Assembly (NCBI GenBank): GCA_029204225.1
Contig: CM055097.1
Coordinates: 4,126,620-4,190,619, forward strand
From: Diphasiastrum complanatum
Taxonomy: Eukaryota > Streptophyta > Lycopodiopsida > Lycopodiales > Lycopodiaceae
Length of the DNA: 64,000 bases
Direction: 5' to 3'
Position numbers and translations under genes: made by a program. The notes under the pieces are model-generated. The model did not search any database, was not told where the DNA came from, and saw only the letters and a program-made list of their open reading frames with translations. Each line of letters opens with the position of its first letter. Within the stretch, counting starts at the first letter, position 1. Positions 36,441-49,779 of this stretch are shown here, piece by piece.

Positions 36441-36729
36441 AATGTGCTGAGATCGGAGGTACTTGATTTGTTCAATTTGGCTGAGCGGTTTGCAAGATAT
36501 TGTCAGTCAAAGTTGATTGTTGACCAAGACTCATTTCAAAAAACTTTGAAAACAAATTTGGTTTCTGAATTTAAGTCATACGGTCAGACTCTAGAAAAGA
36601 TAAGTTCCAATGAAGTGTTCACGTCCGAAATTTTTTTATTTTTTATTTATTATTATTATTGTTTTATCTTTTTTTTGTTGAAATATGTGACTTACAGTAC
36701 CTTAGAATAGAATTAGATTTTTGATAGGA
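36441..36729. other. no recognised feature
   Basis: T-rich spacer; the open frame at 36444-36710 has no motif. Confidence 0.4.
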
Positions 36730-37980
36730 ATTCTAGAAAAAAGAGTCTGTTGGATCTGAACTAAGCTTATCGAATTTCAAAAACATTTGAGAAAAATTTC
36801 GAAAAAATTAAAAAAATGTCAGAAACACAAAAATTTGGAAAACCGAAAAACTTGAAAAATTAAGTCGAAGAAAATTCAAAAAACTAGAGAAAATTTAAAA
36901 AAATTCAGGAAATTTCGAAATAACTCAAAAGATTTTGAGAGACTTAAAAAAAATTGAAAAATACGAGAATGTAGAAAATTTCAAAAATCTGGTCAAATGT
37001 TTCATTAGAGAGATTTTTGTAGGTCATCGAATACAATCATCAAAGGTCTTGTTGTGTAGTTTGTTGAATGGAATCGTCGGACGCAATTTCTAAATAACTT
37101 GAAAAATATTCGAGAGACTTGAAAACTTGAATTTCGGCGGGTGCAATTTTGAGACAGATTATTCTTGTGAGGTGGTCGTCGGATGCATGTCAAATCGAGA
37201 TTTTTGAAGAAACTTGAAAATTTAAAAAAAAACTTGAAAGTCTCGAAAATTGTTGTGGAAAACTTGTCGGATAAAAAATGACTAAAATGGAAAAAACTTA
37301 AAAAAAATTGTAAAGATGCCAAAACTTGTCGGACGGAACAAAATGTCAAAATCTTAAAAACTCGAAAAAATAGAAGATATTCCAAAACTCGAAAAAATAA
37401 GAAAGATTTCAAAACTTGTCGGATGGAAAAATAAATAAAAATTTAAACTCGAAAAAATAACTGACCTAAAAAAAAATAGTAGATGCAGTTGTCTGAGAAA
37501 AAAAAATATTTTTTTTTGTTTTTTTTTACAATCTTCGAATGCAATATTCAGATGGGATTGTCGGATGGAATCGACGGACTAAATTTTTTTGTTGTAAATT
37601 GTTGTTAGATGCACAGCGGATAGATTTTGGAAAAAAAACTCGAAAAACAGGAGAAACTCAAAAAATGTAGAAAACTCGAGAAACTTGAAAATTTTCAAAA
37701 AAATAGGAAAAAACGTCGGATGGAATTTTTTGAGAAAAAATAAAAAATTTCAAAGACTCAAAAATATGAAATAATGGCGGATGCAAATTTACTGTAGTTT
37801 GGCAGATGCAAATATCGAAAAATCGAAGAAGGTGAAAAATCAAGAAAATCAAAAATTTGAAAAATTCAAAAAAAATTTAACAGTGCAAAACAGCGGCGCG
37901 ACGGTGGAAACGATGAAAACTAGAAAAAAAAAAGTGTCCAGAAACGCAAAAAAGTGGTGCGACGGTGGGCTTCTAGAATG
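36730..37980. repeat. A-rich decayed array with recurring GTCGGATG-like cores
   Basis: Long stretches of gaaaa, ctcgaaaa and aacttgaaaa are punctuated by cggatg or cggacg words followed by aa/gaa: near 37076, 37186, 37267, 37326, 37418, 37550, 37708, 37775 and others. Spacing is irregular, roughly 50-110 bp. All open frames are compositional. Origin unknown; it looks like an old minisatellite. Confidence 0.5.
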
Positions 37981-38643
37981 TTTTAGGTCAGTTCGCACAG
38001 ATTTGAAGGATTAGTAGGGACGTTCTGAAGCAATTACGATCTGCTTGAGAAAATGAAAAAAACAGGATAATAAGCCACAAACAAAAACAATGAAGAACTG
38101 AAGAATGCTTTGGCAAAAACAAAATGAGTTCTATAAATCAAAAGCCAAGAAGACTATCCATGGTAGGGGTGCCAATGTTTGCCATTGACACATAGTCCTA
38201 CCAGAGAAGCTAAGCACTGGAAAGTAGAATGTGGTATCCGAGTTTGCAAATAGATTAGTAGATCCGAATGGTCTGCATTAATATATTTCTTGCAGGGTTT
38301 TTGTTAAGCGTAGATATGTAATCGCTTGTCTAAAACCAACAGCTTATTAGAAAATTGCCTTTCCTTCCAAATGCAGTATCAGTTGCATTAGTTCTCACGA
38401 TGTAAGGTAAATCAAGATCTGCAATTTGTAACACAAGAGTCGAAACAATCAAAGTTTTAAGTTTTCCAAAACAATGATTCAATTTCTCATTCCAAACAAT
38501 GGGTAGACTAGGTTGATTTCTTTTTTTTCTTTTTATTAATAATTTTTTTTTATCAGATTATTGAGTGGGACTACTTACCTTAGCATAATTTTCAATAAAT
38601 CTCCGAAAGACAATCGTAAATTCCAAAATTTATTTAACTTGTC
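37981..38643. other. no recognised feature
   Basis: AT-rich spacer between the A-rich array and a gag relic. Confidence 0.45.
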
Positions 38644-39303
38644 TCATAGTTTGTGGAATCGGCCAATCACCCACGATCTTGATTTTATCCTCGCCAATTT
38701 TGATCCCATAAATAGTGACCTTATGACTGAGGAAAACGACACATTCTTTCTACATTCATTCTGATAGTCGACAGACAAACCTAGGACAAACTGCCATAAA
38801 GCCAACTTAGGATCGAATGATGACACTTCATTCCAGAGGTCCATAAATTCCTGGACATAAGAGTTCAGGCTCTTACTACCCATTTTGCAAATATTTTTGG
38901 TCGTAGTCGACGTCTTTAACTATTACGAAAGCTTTTTTGAAGACTCCACAAAAGCATCCCAGGTCATGGGCTTCACCAGCAAGTCTAACCACCACCACCA
39001 TGACTTGCCGCGTAAGAATAACATGATACTTTCACTTTTTTTCTCATCAGAAATTCCATGCAAACTGAAGTAACTGCTCCACTTAACAAGCCAATCCTTC
39101 ATAGCTTCCGATTTTTTCTCTTTCTTCTCTCCCGAATAGGTTCCTGGCTAAAATCCGAGGTTCGGAGAAGACATCAATTTAATCTGGTATAAAAGAACTT
39201 CCATCTGTTGTTCTCTCATATAATTCCGATGGTTCATGTCATTCAGTGCCGTACTCAATTGCTAGCAAATATGCATATAAGATGATGTAGTCGGATTTGG
39301 CAT
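38644..39303 (-). pseudogene. retrotransposon Gag relic, single frame with four stops
   Basis: From ATG at 39303 one frame runs the whole length. Landmarks are ALNDMNHRNYMREQQMEVLL, then MKDWLVKWSSYFSLHGISDE, LFLRGKSWWWWLDL and WDAFVESSKK, and finally LNSYVQEFMDLWNEVSSFDP with LWQFVLGLSVDYQNECRKNV. This is the retrotransposon gag (capsid-like) pattern of Ty3/gypsy elements. Stops lie at 39264-39262, 39150-39148, 38925-38923 and 38922-38920. No knuckle or pol follows on this strand. Confidence 0.7.
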
Positions 39304-42080
39304 AGTCTTCTTCAGCCCTCTTGAATTTTATATTTCAAGAAGAAATAATATTATTAACTATAAGTGAAGTACAATTGACCAATTCTGATTGAAATTGACT
39401 CGAGTATGGTCAATCCACTAACTTTAGATCATTTCATAGACAATTCAAAAAGCTGGAAAAAAAAAGACTAAAAATTTTGAATTCTTGAATTTTTTTTTTT
39501 TTTTAATTTTATGTAATTTGAAGTTCATCAAAAAATACTGTCAGTATATACGCAATCGAAATTGAAAAATGGACGTATTGTTTGATTCCTAATCTTACTA
39601 GCACAATGTCAGTCCAGCATGCAAAGCATGCGACGTTAACTCTTTTTTGGAGATTACGAAATTTTTACATAAATTTCAGTTTTATGAAAATTGTTAGTCT
39701 ATTTCCCTAATCCGTGACCAAACCGTTAGAGCACATGCGTATGACCACCTCAAAATGAATGTAAATCCCTCATGCATGTTAAAAACACTCTCGAAATCAA
39801 CGTGCAATCAATCCATGCAAACACAGTACCACAATTTAGAAAAAAAAAAACAAACATGCAATCAGAACATTTATGAATTTTGACAATTTTGCTCACAAAA
39901 CTACCAACATTTCAAACCTACAACATTTCAAATGGCCATAACTTGAGCTTCACACGTGCAAGAACAAAGCATCAGAAAATCTGTAGTAGGTCATACTTTT
40001 TCTAGGCCTATGCATGTTAAAACGTGCAAACACATCCACAAGCCCAAAAGCGATGCCAACAATCTTAAATGGTCTATTAGACTTCTGTGAAGCATTCATA
40101 CATGTCCTAAGAAGTAGTATGGGCCGAGAATGAAGATTTCTTGATTTGTAGAGGGATTTTTCCTTCAAAATTGATGGAGACGGAGCATAAGCCCACGACG
40201 ATCAATTTATAGGTATGATAGCTTTTGGACAGGTCAAGAGGAGTAATAAATAGGCTATAGAATTTTCCAGCATGATCCCCTTGTGGATTGAGAGCAATCC
40301 ATCCCCCAAAAATCACCAAAAAAGACTATTTTTTTTGGCTTTATTCGGCCTTCTACAAGCCCAATTCATGGAGTTTTTGGTTCTAACTTCAGGGAAAGCC
40401 TCAAAAGACTTTGATTCAACTTTTGGCAAGATCTACAAGGCATTTTACAGCATCCTACTATCCAAGTTTATGAAAAAAAAAAAAGATTATTTTTTACTAT
40501 TTTCCAATTTTTTCTTCACCGTAAAGTGAGATTCATGACATGAAACTCTATCTCACACACATGACACTCAATTTATAGAATTATAGCCATCCTAATGATT
40601 TGATCTTGTTGGATTTTAGCTCTTACTAGATCCTGAGTCATCTGACCATGTATTCATTGTACAATTGTCATTTTGTCATTGTAGTTCAACTACTCCTTGA
40701 GTACAACAAAGTACTTAGTTAGATGACAAACATTTATTGTAATTAGATACAAGGATGTGGTATATAGATACATCTTCCTCACGAATTCTCCATGATGCTC
40801 CGCCAACAGAGCAAATGATATTGAACATCCAAGTTATGCCTCCATTTCTGGATGTAACGTATTCAGTGCTTGTTTACGCTTGTTCACTCACTGTGATCAG
40901 ATCACGGATGTCAACGACTCCTTAGTATCTAATCAGGTGATGGTTGTCTTTTGTGAAAGTACAGCAAAAAGGACCAAGAATGGACCCAAATCAGATCCAC
41001 AAGTGTGATTGGGTGTTATATTAGATTGATCTACCAATCTACACAAGATTAGATAGCACTAGATCAAATCTACATCAACAAATCTAACAAGAACAATCAA
41101 ATATGATTAAAACTTGTACTTGCTGGTTTCTGTGAATACCTGTCAGAGTACGGACTACCAGCAAATAATGAAGTACACTAAGCTTAGAAACCATTAGAAG
41201 CATAAAATCACAAGACAAATGGAGAGATTACTCAAGAAATGCACCAAAACCAAGATTTAGCTTTCTTGTCAATTATGGCCAAATGAGCCACCATATATAC
41301 ACAAGACCTGATGCTTACTTAGCTGATTTGGCACGTGTGAGAGTGCCTACTCATCAAAGGATCCACCAATAATCATCAATATGGCACATGGACCAAGTTT
41401 CCTAACTTATAGCCACCTCCCTTGATTTTAGGCAATTTTTCTAATTTATAGGGACTTGCACAAATATCTACTACAAGTTGAATCTCACCTACTACTGATG
41501 TTTTCACACATGTGAGCAGTCCTTGGCACGTGTGAGATCACTCCTATCCATGTGAAATAGCTTTTCCTACCAATAAAATGATGCCAAGTGGCATATAGCT
41601 AGAAAACTAGATTTTGGCCATTTTAGCCACTAGATCTTAAATGAAATGGTATGTACAATCTATATGACTCATCTAAATGATAAATGCATTTATTTCACAC
41701 GTGGGAACAGGCTCCACACATGTCTAATGATGATATGTACTACTCATAATGGTATTTACAAGATTTGATCAAGTTAGCTTTTGCCAATTTTAACATCTTT
41801 GACACCTAAGAACTTGCTCTATCACTTTCATATTTTAATCTGAACTTCTTATCAAAATCCATTTGCAGTAATGCCACACACCTCTTCTAATCTCTTTGGC
41901 GGACTATACTCATTCATCCGTTTGAGTATGAATTAATTTTTAAGATCTTGTAAATGAGAAAGCTTGAGCTGTGAGTCTATTTTTGCAACTACAATCATTT
42001 TAGACTGTTGTTTGCTAGTAGGTAGTCCATAAGAGCAGGACAGTTGTTCCACAACTATTTCCTTCTCTCTTCCTCAGCGC
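39304..42080. other. no recognised gene; cluster of CACGTG/CACATG words at 41330-41720
   Basis: AT-rich sequence without protein motifs. Within 41330-41720 the words cacgtgtgag, cacatgtgag, cacgtgggaa and cacatgtcta recur at least five times, which could be a bHLH/bZIP-type site cluster or a decayed repeat. No gene was recognised beside it. Confidence 0.35.
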
Positions 42081-42180
42081 TCTCATGGGAACGAATCTCT
42101 GCGTGACAAGTTATAATCCTCTTCATCTTTTGATGCTTTGAATTCGCTAGGATATAGGTTTGAAGGTAGATAGGAAATGG
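42081..42180 (+). repeat. dispersed repeat R2, partial copy
   Basis: ctctcatgggaacgaatctc and the next 80 bp match 61272-61372 in the same orientation, with scattered changes. Confidence 0.65.
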
Positions 42181-42247
42181 CTGCTACAACAAGGTACACC
42201 AAACACCTAGATACACAAGACTTGCACCCATCTTCTGCATGTGTGAC

Positions 42248-42906
<659 letters not shown>

Positions 42907-43315
42907 CAGCGATGGATAGGTTAAGCATGTATCCTTGAGAAAGTAGGCATACATCCTGCCCAAAAGGCAGCGATGGATGTATTTTGCTCACATACATCTC
43001 TTTAATGATACTCTGATTGCAGGGATGGTATACTAACTGCATCTCTATCTATGAAGATCCTTGTGTACTTCTGAAATACAGTGCATGGATGGCCGTATTC
43101 TTAGCGAATTTCTGGCTACAGTTTAAGAATGAAGTAATGCCTCTATCCAGTGATGGCTAGCTGGCTTTTTTTTTCATTGTTTATAAAATTATCAAGAGGT
43201 TAATGAGCATGACCCAGCGATGGATTGCTAGCTTCATCAATTCTTAAAAGCTCTATACCTATTGTCCGAGATGGACAATAGCATCATCTACACATAATTC
43301 TTTGAAGATTTATAC
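42907..43315. repeat. decayed tandem array of about 60-bp units with a CAGCGATGGAT core
   Basis: The core or a variant occurs near 42908 (cagcgatggat), 42968 (cagcgatggat), 43021 (cagggatgg), 43082 (tgcatggatgg), 43147 (cagtgatggct), 43213 (cagcgatggat) and 43265 (ccgagatgga). Spacing is 52-66 bp. The sequence between cores is poorly conserved. Confidence 0.55.
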
Positions 43316-43554
43316 GATTTAAGAAAAAAATACTACTTCCCAGAAAGCGAAATTAAGTAAATGATTTTTAAAAGAAATCCTTGTCAAAAACCTAACAATA
43401 GGGACTCCAATGAAACGATCTTAGACAACATGGAAATGCGTAAGATACGTAGTTTTTACAAAAGGGTTAGAATGGCACGGATCTGACCTAATACCTAGTA
43501 AAAACATCAAAAATCTCTTACTAATAACTAATCATGTCTATCCGAGGCAAGGTC
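43316..43554. other. no recognised feature
   Basis: AT-rich spacer. Confidence 0.4.
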
Positions 43555-43770
43555 CATATACCATGGTTGTTATATGATCTATATATAACAATCAGGGCAA
43601 TACTTAATCCTACCCTATTAAGTGTTACTTTAGACCTTTGGTGAGATACAATTGGAAAGCATGGATATGCTCAAGAGTATGGACAACAGTGCATGACATA
43701 CCTTGCTTTGTAAGGGTCACTTGGGTTAGCATAGCATGGATTTGCCCTAATACCAGCACACATGTCCACA
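43555..43770 (-). repeat. dispersed repeat R1, inverted partial copy
   Basis: The reverse complement carries gggcaaatccatgctatgct, gtccatactcttgagcatat and tgtatctcacc. These match 48660-48790 (gggcaaatccatgtcgttct, gtccatacttttgagcatat, cgtatctcacc) and, less well, 33615-33700. Confidence 0.7.
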
Positions 43771-44299
43771 CCAAGCCTTTTGGCTCAGCAAAATGTACTA
43801 TTCATACTCTTTTTATACCTAAAAATGAATTGATATGGTAACTTCCCGTAAGCTGATCAGCATGGCACTCACCCTCATACGATGATCTCCCTCCCACTCT
43901 CTCGACTTTCTGTTGTTGGCCGCCATCTCCTCCAATTTCAACAAGATCAAATGTAGATTCTTGAGGTTCTTGGTCCAATTTGACTCCATGACCTTGGTCA
44001 CCCTATTCGATATTGTTCAAATAGGCCCCTTGATCGCCCTTTTTGATGGAGCTTCATGAAAAATTTGATTTGTGTCTTGCTTTAGAGAGCTTAATCTCTC
44101 TTCTAATAGTGGTTTTGTTCTGACCTTAATTTTAAACACTCAATATTAGCCCTTCAGCAATCTGCCTTTGGGTGATTATGAGCTTCACGTCTTTGAAAAC
44201 GGCCTTCGATTGACTGAGTTATGAGACCTTTTCGAAAGTTAATCGATTGTATTGGAGATATACCTAGCCACCCTTTTTGTCAATTTTCAATGATAAATC
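43771..44299. other. no firmly recognised feature
   Basis: A minus-strand open piece near 44001-43819 (LEEMAANNRKSREWEG) has the flavour of a retroelement gag N-terminus. It is too short to call. Confidence 0.3.
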
Positions 44300-45200
<901 letters not shown>

Positions 45201-48169
45201 CCCCCACCAAAATCGATGTTAGTCCCATGACACCTCACGAGTATCTTTATTTTGGGCTTTGATTTGCCTCACGTCAGTTTTTTATTAAATGATAGGTGAC
45301 TTTCTTCAAACGCACTTATTTGCTCTAGACAACCAATTGGAAATTGTCCCAGAACCTCCTAGCATTGCCGCACGATAATACAGTCTTGCAAGTGGTAATT
45401 GATCTTGGACTTGCTCGGATGCCATTGGCTTATTCAAATCAAATGCTATTGCCGACAAACAATCATACCACCTACAAAACTATAATAACAATCTTAGTTT
45501 GAGTTTTGGCATCTAAGTTTCATTCTTGTCACTCCACACTCCACTCATTGCTCCAAACTATACAAATTTCAAGCTTGTGAAAAAGTTTGGCAAATCAATG
45601 TGTTTGGTTAAACACAAAACATATGTAAGAAAAAAAGCATTGAAAATCTAAAGTGAATATGATACTTAAATTTTCTTTCTCACTATCACATGTTGTCATT
45701 GAAATGCCTCATGACATGGCCCACATATTGACACATGAAACAATATGAATTATGGTGCAAATTTTGAGTTAAATATCATCTTTTAGGTAGAGTATGTTAC
45801 CCTTGAGCCACTTAAATTTGGGTAGAAATTTATCGTTTTCAAATTAATGTTTTGAGTGGCAAAGTACTCTATGTTATATACCAAAGTATTAAGCCATTAA
45901 ACTTTCTAATCCGTAGCTATTAAACTTTCTAGTCTGTAGCTTTTAGTCCTTCTTTTCATATTGACTTAGAACCATTTAAGTTTGGTATAGCTCAATTTTG
46001 ACAATTAAAAGACCATCTTTCATTTGGTAATGGACGATAAGTCTTGAGATCTATTTTTTTTTCATAAAATAAATGTGTGTAAATTGTACGTGAAATGTGT
46101 TTTAATTTTTTTTTTACTATCATGGATGAATTGTTGATTAGTCTTTTATGTGACTAAAAGGTATATCATAAGAAAGTATTCTATTTCTTGTTGTATATGG
46201 CAATTTAACTAGCTAAAAAGTGTATTCTAGAAGCTAGAGAAGCATCCATAGTATTTTCTTTATAACTTTTTCATTTTTTACTATTTCTAGATGTGAAGAA
46301 GGCTTAAACACTTTTTTTTCTTAATAATAGCACTTGACTTTAGATGGAAAGGTTTCTCTCTTTCTAGTAAGATGCCAAATATTGATACCTTTCCCTTTAG
46401 TCAATGATTGCATTTAGAAATCATATTTTTAGCAAGTTCTTTTTGTGTTTGTTTATATATTTGGATAAAATAAATGGTTAAATGAAAATATGTTGTCATC
46501 GAGTATTGAGAGTACATAATGTTGTAGGATGAAGACTACAATGTTGATAATATGTGAGAGTACCAATATTCAAATTATTCGACTTGTTCCATTAGCTACA
46601 ATGGACCATTTTGGAGATGTTTTTAATGTTGGGAGACTCCTAACACACATTAGCATCTCCAACTGTCAGAAATAGGATAGATAATGTAATGCAGAAACGT
46701 CCTACTTCCAGTGCATGACTACGCCTATCAAAAAATTGAACAAAGCAGTAGTGATGAAAATCACGCTCAATCTTTAGCAACTAACTTTGAAATTGCTAGG
46801 TACTAAGTGATTACGTAGCCAAACATAAAGTATTGAATTCTCAGACAATTTCTACCAGTTACAAAAGTAATATAGAGATGCATGCATTCTAACATATATT
46901 GAACACAATAAGAAGATAGTATTGATTCAGAAAAACAAAATCAGATGCTAATGAGCGCAAAACAATAGCGGATAGAAAACGCGCACTCTAAGTTGTCTCT
47001 GAGTAACTGAGAATAAGTCTAATAATAAGCAGCTCTGCTAATAAGTAGTAGCGCAATAGCAACTCTAAAATAAAACTCTAAAAGACTGAGCTAGAATGCT
47101 CAAGAGGGTTCAAGCTTGAAAGCTTGATAGAGAGCTAACTATAATGCTTTCTAATTGTGAATGATCTGCTTGATAAGGGCGTAGGAAGCGTCGTGTAATA
47201 GCACTCAGCCCCTTCACAATTCACAATAAAATTTCAGAACTTAAGACTGTATGAATATGAACAGCTCTATATACTAAGCAATTAGGTCGTCAAATGTGAT
47301 TGCCAGTTGGCAAGTCCGTTGGCATTCATCCAGTTCAGAAATTGATTGTTGGTAGGCGGTGAAAATTGGCCGTAAACAGTCTGTTTGCATAAATGAACCA
47401 AAACTGTTACTCTGCAGAAATGAACTAAAACTGTCACAGGCAACAGTGTTGCAAAAAGACGACACTGTCGGGTTTTTGCAAAAAACGTGATCGTGCCCTT
47501 AAATTTGATTTAGGGTTGCCCCACACTTTGCCAAAGTCATTTTCTTAACATTTGAGGCACTTTGAAAAATGCGACTCTGCATATTTACTCGCAATTCTTG
47601 TCAGACAAAAAAATGCGAAAAAGATGACACTGCATTTTTACACGAGATTCTTGATAGACGAAAAATGCGACACTGTTGTCAAACTCCATGTTTATCTGCA
47701 GATTGTGTAAAAACACTTGTAATTCTGCAGACTGTATAAAAACACGGAAAAATCCGTAGAACTGGATAAACAATGGATGAAGATTAAAACCGATTAGTCG
47801 ATTAGTAAGAAGGAGAATAATCCAACACCAACTACCTCCTCACAATTTTGAAATCCGAGCACATAAAAAATGGGGACTCAACATTTTAATTTTATCACAT
47901 ATTTCCAAGCATTTGTCACGAGCACTTAGGGAACTCTTAATGTTGTTTAATTTACTTAAAGAGCTCAAAAGCTTGTAAAAGTCAAGGTTCGTGCCAACAA
48001 TAAAAAGGTGCAATTTACTTTTGACTTTCTAAGCTAAATAAAATGGCCAACAAAAATGTGCCACCTTGTCTATAAAGGGCTTAACTATTTGAAGGCCATT
48101 TTCTTTGTAATTTATGTCTTTTGAGCTCATTTGAGAAATGCAATCATAATAACTTCCTCCAAAACTATA
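45201..48169. other. no recognised gene
   Basis: AT-rich. 47563-47675 has a short diverged repeat (gaaaaatgcgac...cactg...attcttg.cagac) seen about two and a half times. No other motif, RNA gene or coding pattern was seen in nearly 3 kb. Confidence 0.45.
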
Positions 48170-48800
48170 TATAGAGAGAGAGCTATAAAAAGCCTTAGAG
48201 TTCCTCTTGACAAAGCAAGATTGAACCCTTTATTTATATTCCAACATGGTTACATAAAGCTGAAAAATGAAATACAGTATTGTAAAGCACCATAAAGCAT
48301 AAGCACTTTCAAGACGTCTAGCTAATACCTGCCACCATCCCACAACACAAAATCGGATGAGTTAGTACAATGGGGAAGACAGGTGTCATAGCTGAGCATC
48401 AGTTGTTATCCACGTCCAAAAGAAATTATATCACTTAACAACATAGATAGCATTTATAAATCATAGGCATGTCTTCCCAAATGGCAAACGGTTTATTAGC
48501 AATAGGCCAAACCCTAATATTATAGCATCAAGGTTTGTGCCATGCTAATCAGTTTTGTGGGCAGTTGGTCCATATCATTTCATATTATATTAAGACAAAG
48601 TATGAAAAGTTTTAACCATGTGTATATTAACTAGCTAAAAGACCTAGTGTGGCATGTGTGTTGGTGTTAGGGCAAATCCATGTCGTTCTAACCCATGCAA
48701 GCCTTATTAAGAAAGGTGAGTTATGCACTATTGTCCATACTTTTGAGCATATCCACGCTTTCGAGTCGTATCTCACCATAAGCCTAATGTGACACCGATG
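48170..48800 (+). repeat. dispersed repeat R1, copy 2
   Basis: Begins at a short GA run (tatagagagagagctataaa) and aligns along its length with 33115-33760 (tacctgccaccatcccacaa, gtttgtgccatgctaatcag and others). It ends next to the gypsy fragment. Confidence 0.7.
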
Positions 48801-48829
48801 TGGGTGGCATTACATAATCCGTTACATTA

Positions 48830-49710
48830 GGGGCAGCTCTAATCAAGTTGTAGATGCTCTTAGTTGGATCAGTGAACTGAATGAGTTGTCATTCACCCAG
48901 ATTTCCACGGATCTATATCTTTCACTGAGAGAAAGATATGAATCAGATCTCCATTTTGGTCATATTTGGAACATTGTTTAGACCGGAAGAAATGTGGACA
49001 ATGTTGAGTCAAGAACACAGGGGGCTCAACTAACTAAGAAAGATAAGAAGATTGTGGAATAAAGAGCTCAAACATAAGATTTTGTTTTAGTGTTATGACA
49101 TACCCTATGTGGGACATCCCGGTATACACAATACTCTGGACTTGGTTAAAAGGGAATTTTATTGGCCAAAGCTCAAGCCTATGTCGAGTCATATGTGATT
49201 AAATGCAAGCCCTATCAACTAGCAAAGACTGAACTAGTCTATGGATTCTGTAGTCCGAAGACCCAATAACAAAATGATTCTATTTGGGTTGTAGTGGATC
49301 GGTTAACTAAGTTAGCTACGTTCATACCAATCAAGTCAACTATAAAGGCTTCTGATTTAGCCCAAATATTTGTTGAAAGATTATTTCGGTTGTACGGTTT
49401 GCCAAGTGACATTGTTAGTGATAGATATCCTAAGTTCACAGGTCATTTTTGGTCAGCAGCATTGCATAAACTAGAAACTTCCTTGAGTTTAAGTTCTTCT
49501 GATCATCCTGAATCAGATGGCCAAAAGGACTAAGCAAAGTATGGAAGATATTTTGAGGACATATGTTTCTCACAGGCAATCTCATTGGGAAGATTATCTC
49601 CCACTGGTTGAGTTTGCATATAATAGTAGAAAACATTCTGCTATAGGTTATAGTCCGTTATGCTTATGTACTGTTTTCAACCTAGGTCTCCAATAAATAT
49701 TGAGACATTT
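48830..49710 (+). pseudogene. Ty3/gypsy RNase H-end and integrase fragment
   Basis: Near 48835 the text GSSNQVVDALSW is the end of gypsy RNase H. At 49294 the frame gives MDRLTKLATFIPIKSTIKAS, LYGLPSDIVSDRYPKFTGHF and DHPESDGQ, the integrase core with the D..P.F.G pattern. After a shift, 49547-49697 gives SMEDILRTYVSHRQSHWEDY and LVEFAYNSRKHSAIGYSPL. Stops lie between. The protein would insert element DNA; this copy cannot be made. Confidence 0.75.
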
Positions 49711-49779
49711 AGAGCATACATGTGACACATCCCCTCTGTAGTTTGCACAAACAGAAAGAGAGAGCTGGAGGATCCTCAA

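Noticed and set aside
36982-37412. 135-codon minus-strand open frame in the A-rich array
   Set aside because: The protein is a Phe/Leu/Ser/Lys composition product of A-rich DNA with no motif.
38160-38250. Possible small RNA gene (tcctaccagagaagctaagc text)
   Set aside because: No internal control boxes or stable fold matching 5S rRNA or tRNA could be drawn by eye.
42907-43315. CRISPR-like or tRNA-like array from the ~60-bp spaced cores
   Set aside because: Only about 11 bp is conserved, spacers vary in length, there is no cloverleaf or hairpin, and the genome is eukaryotic.
48830-49710. Joining this gypsy integrase with the gag at 38.6-39.3 kb or the pol at 21-23 kb as one element
   Set aside because: The strands differ or the distances are too large, and unrelated elements lie between; there is no evidence they were one insertion.
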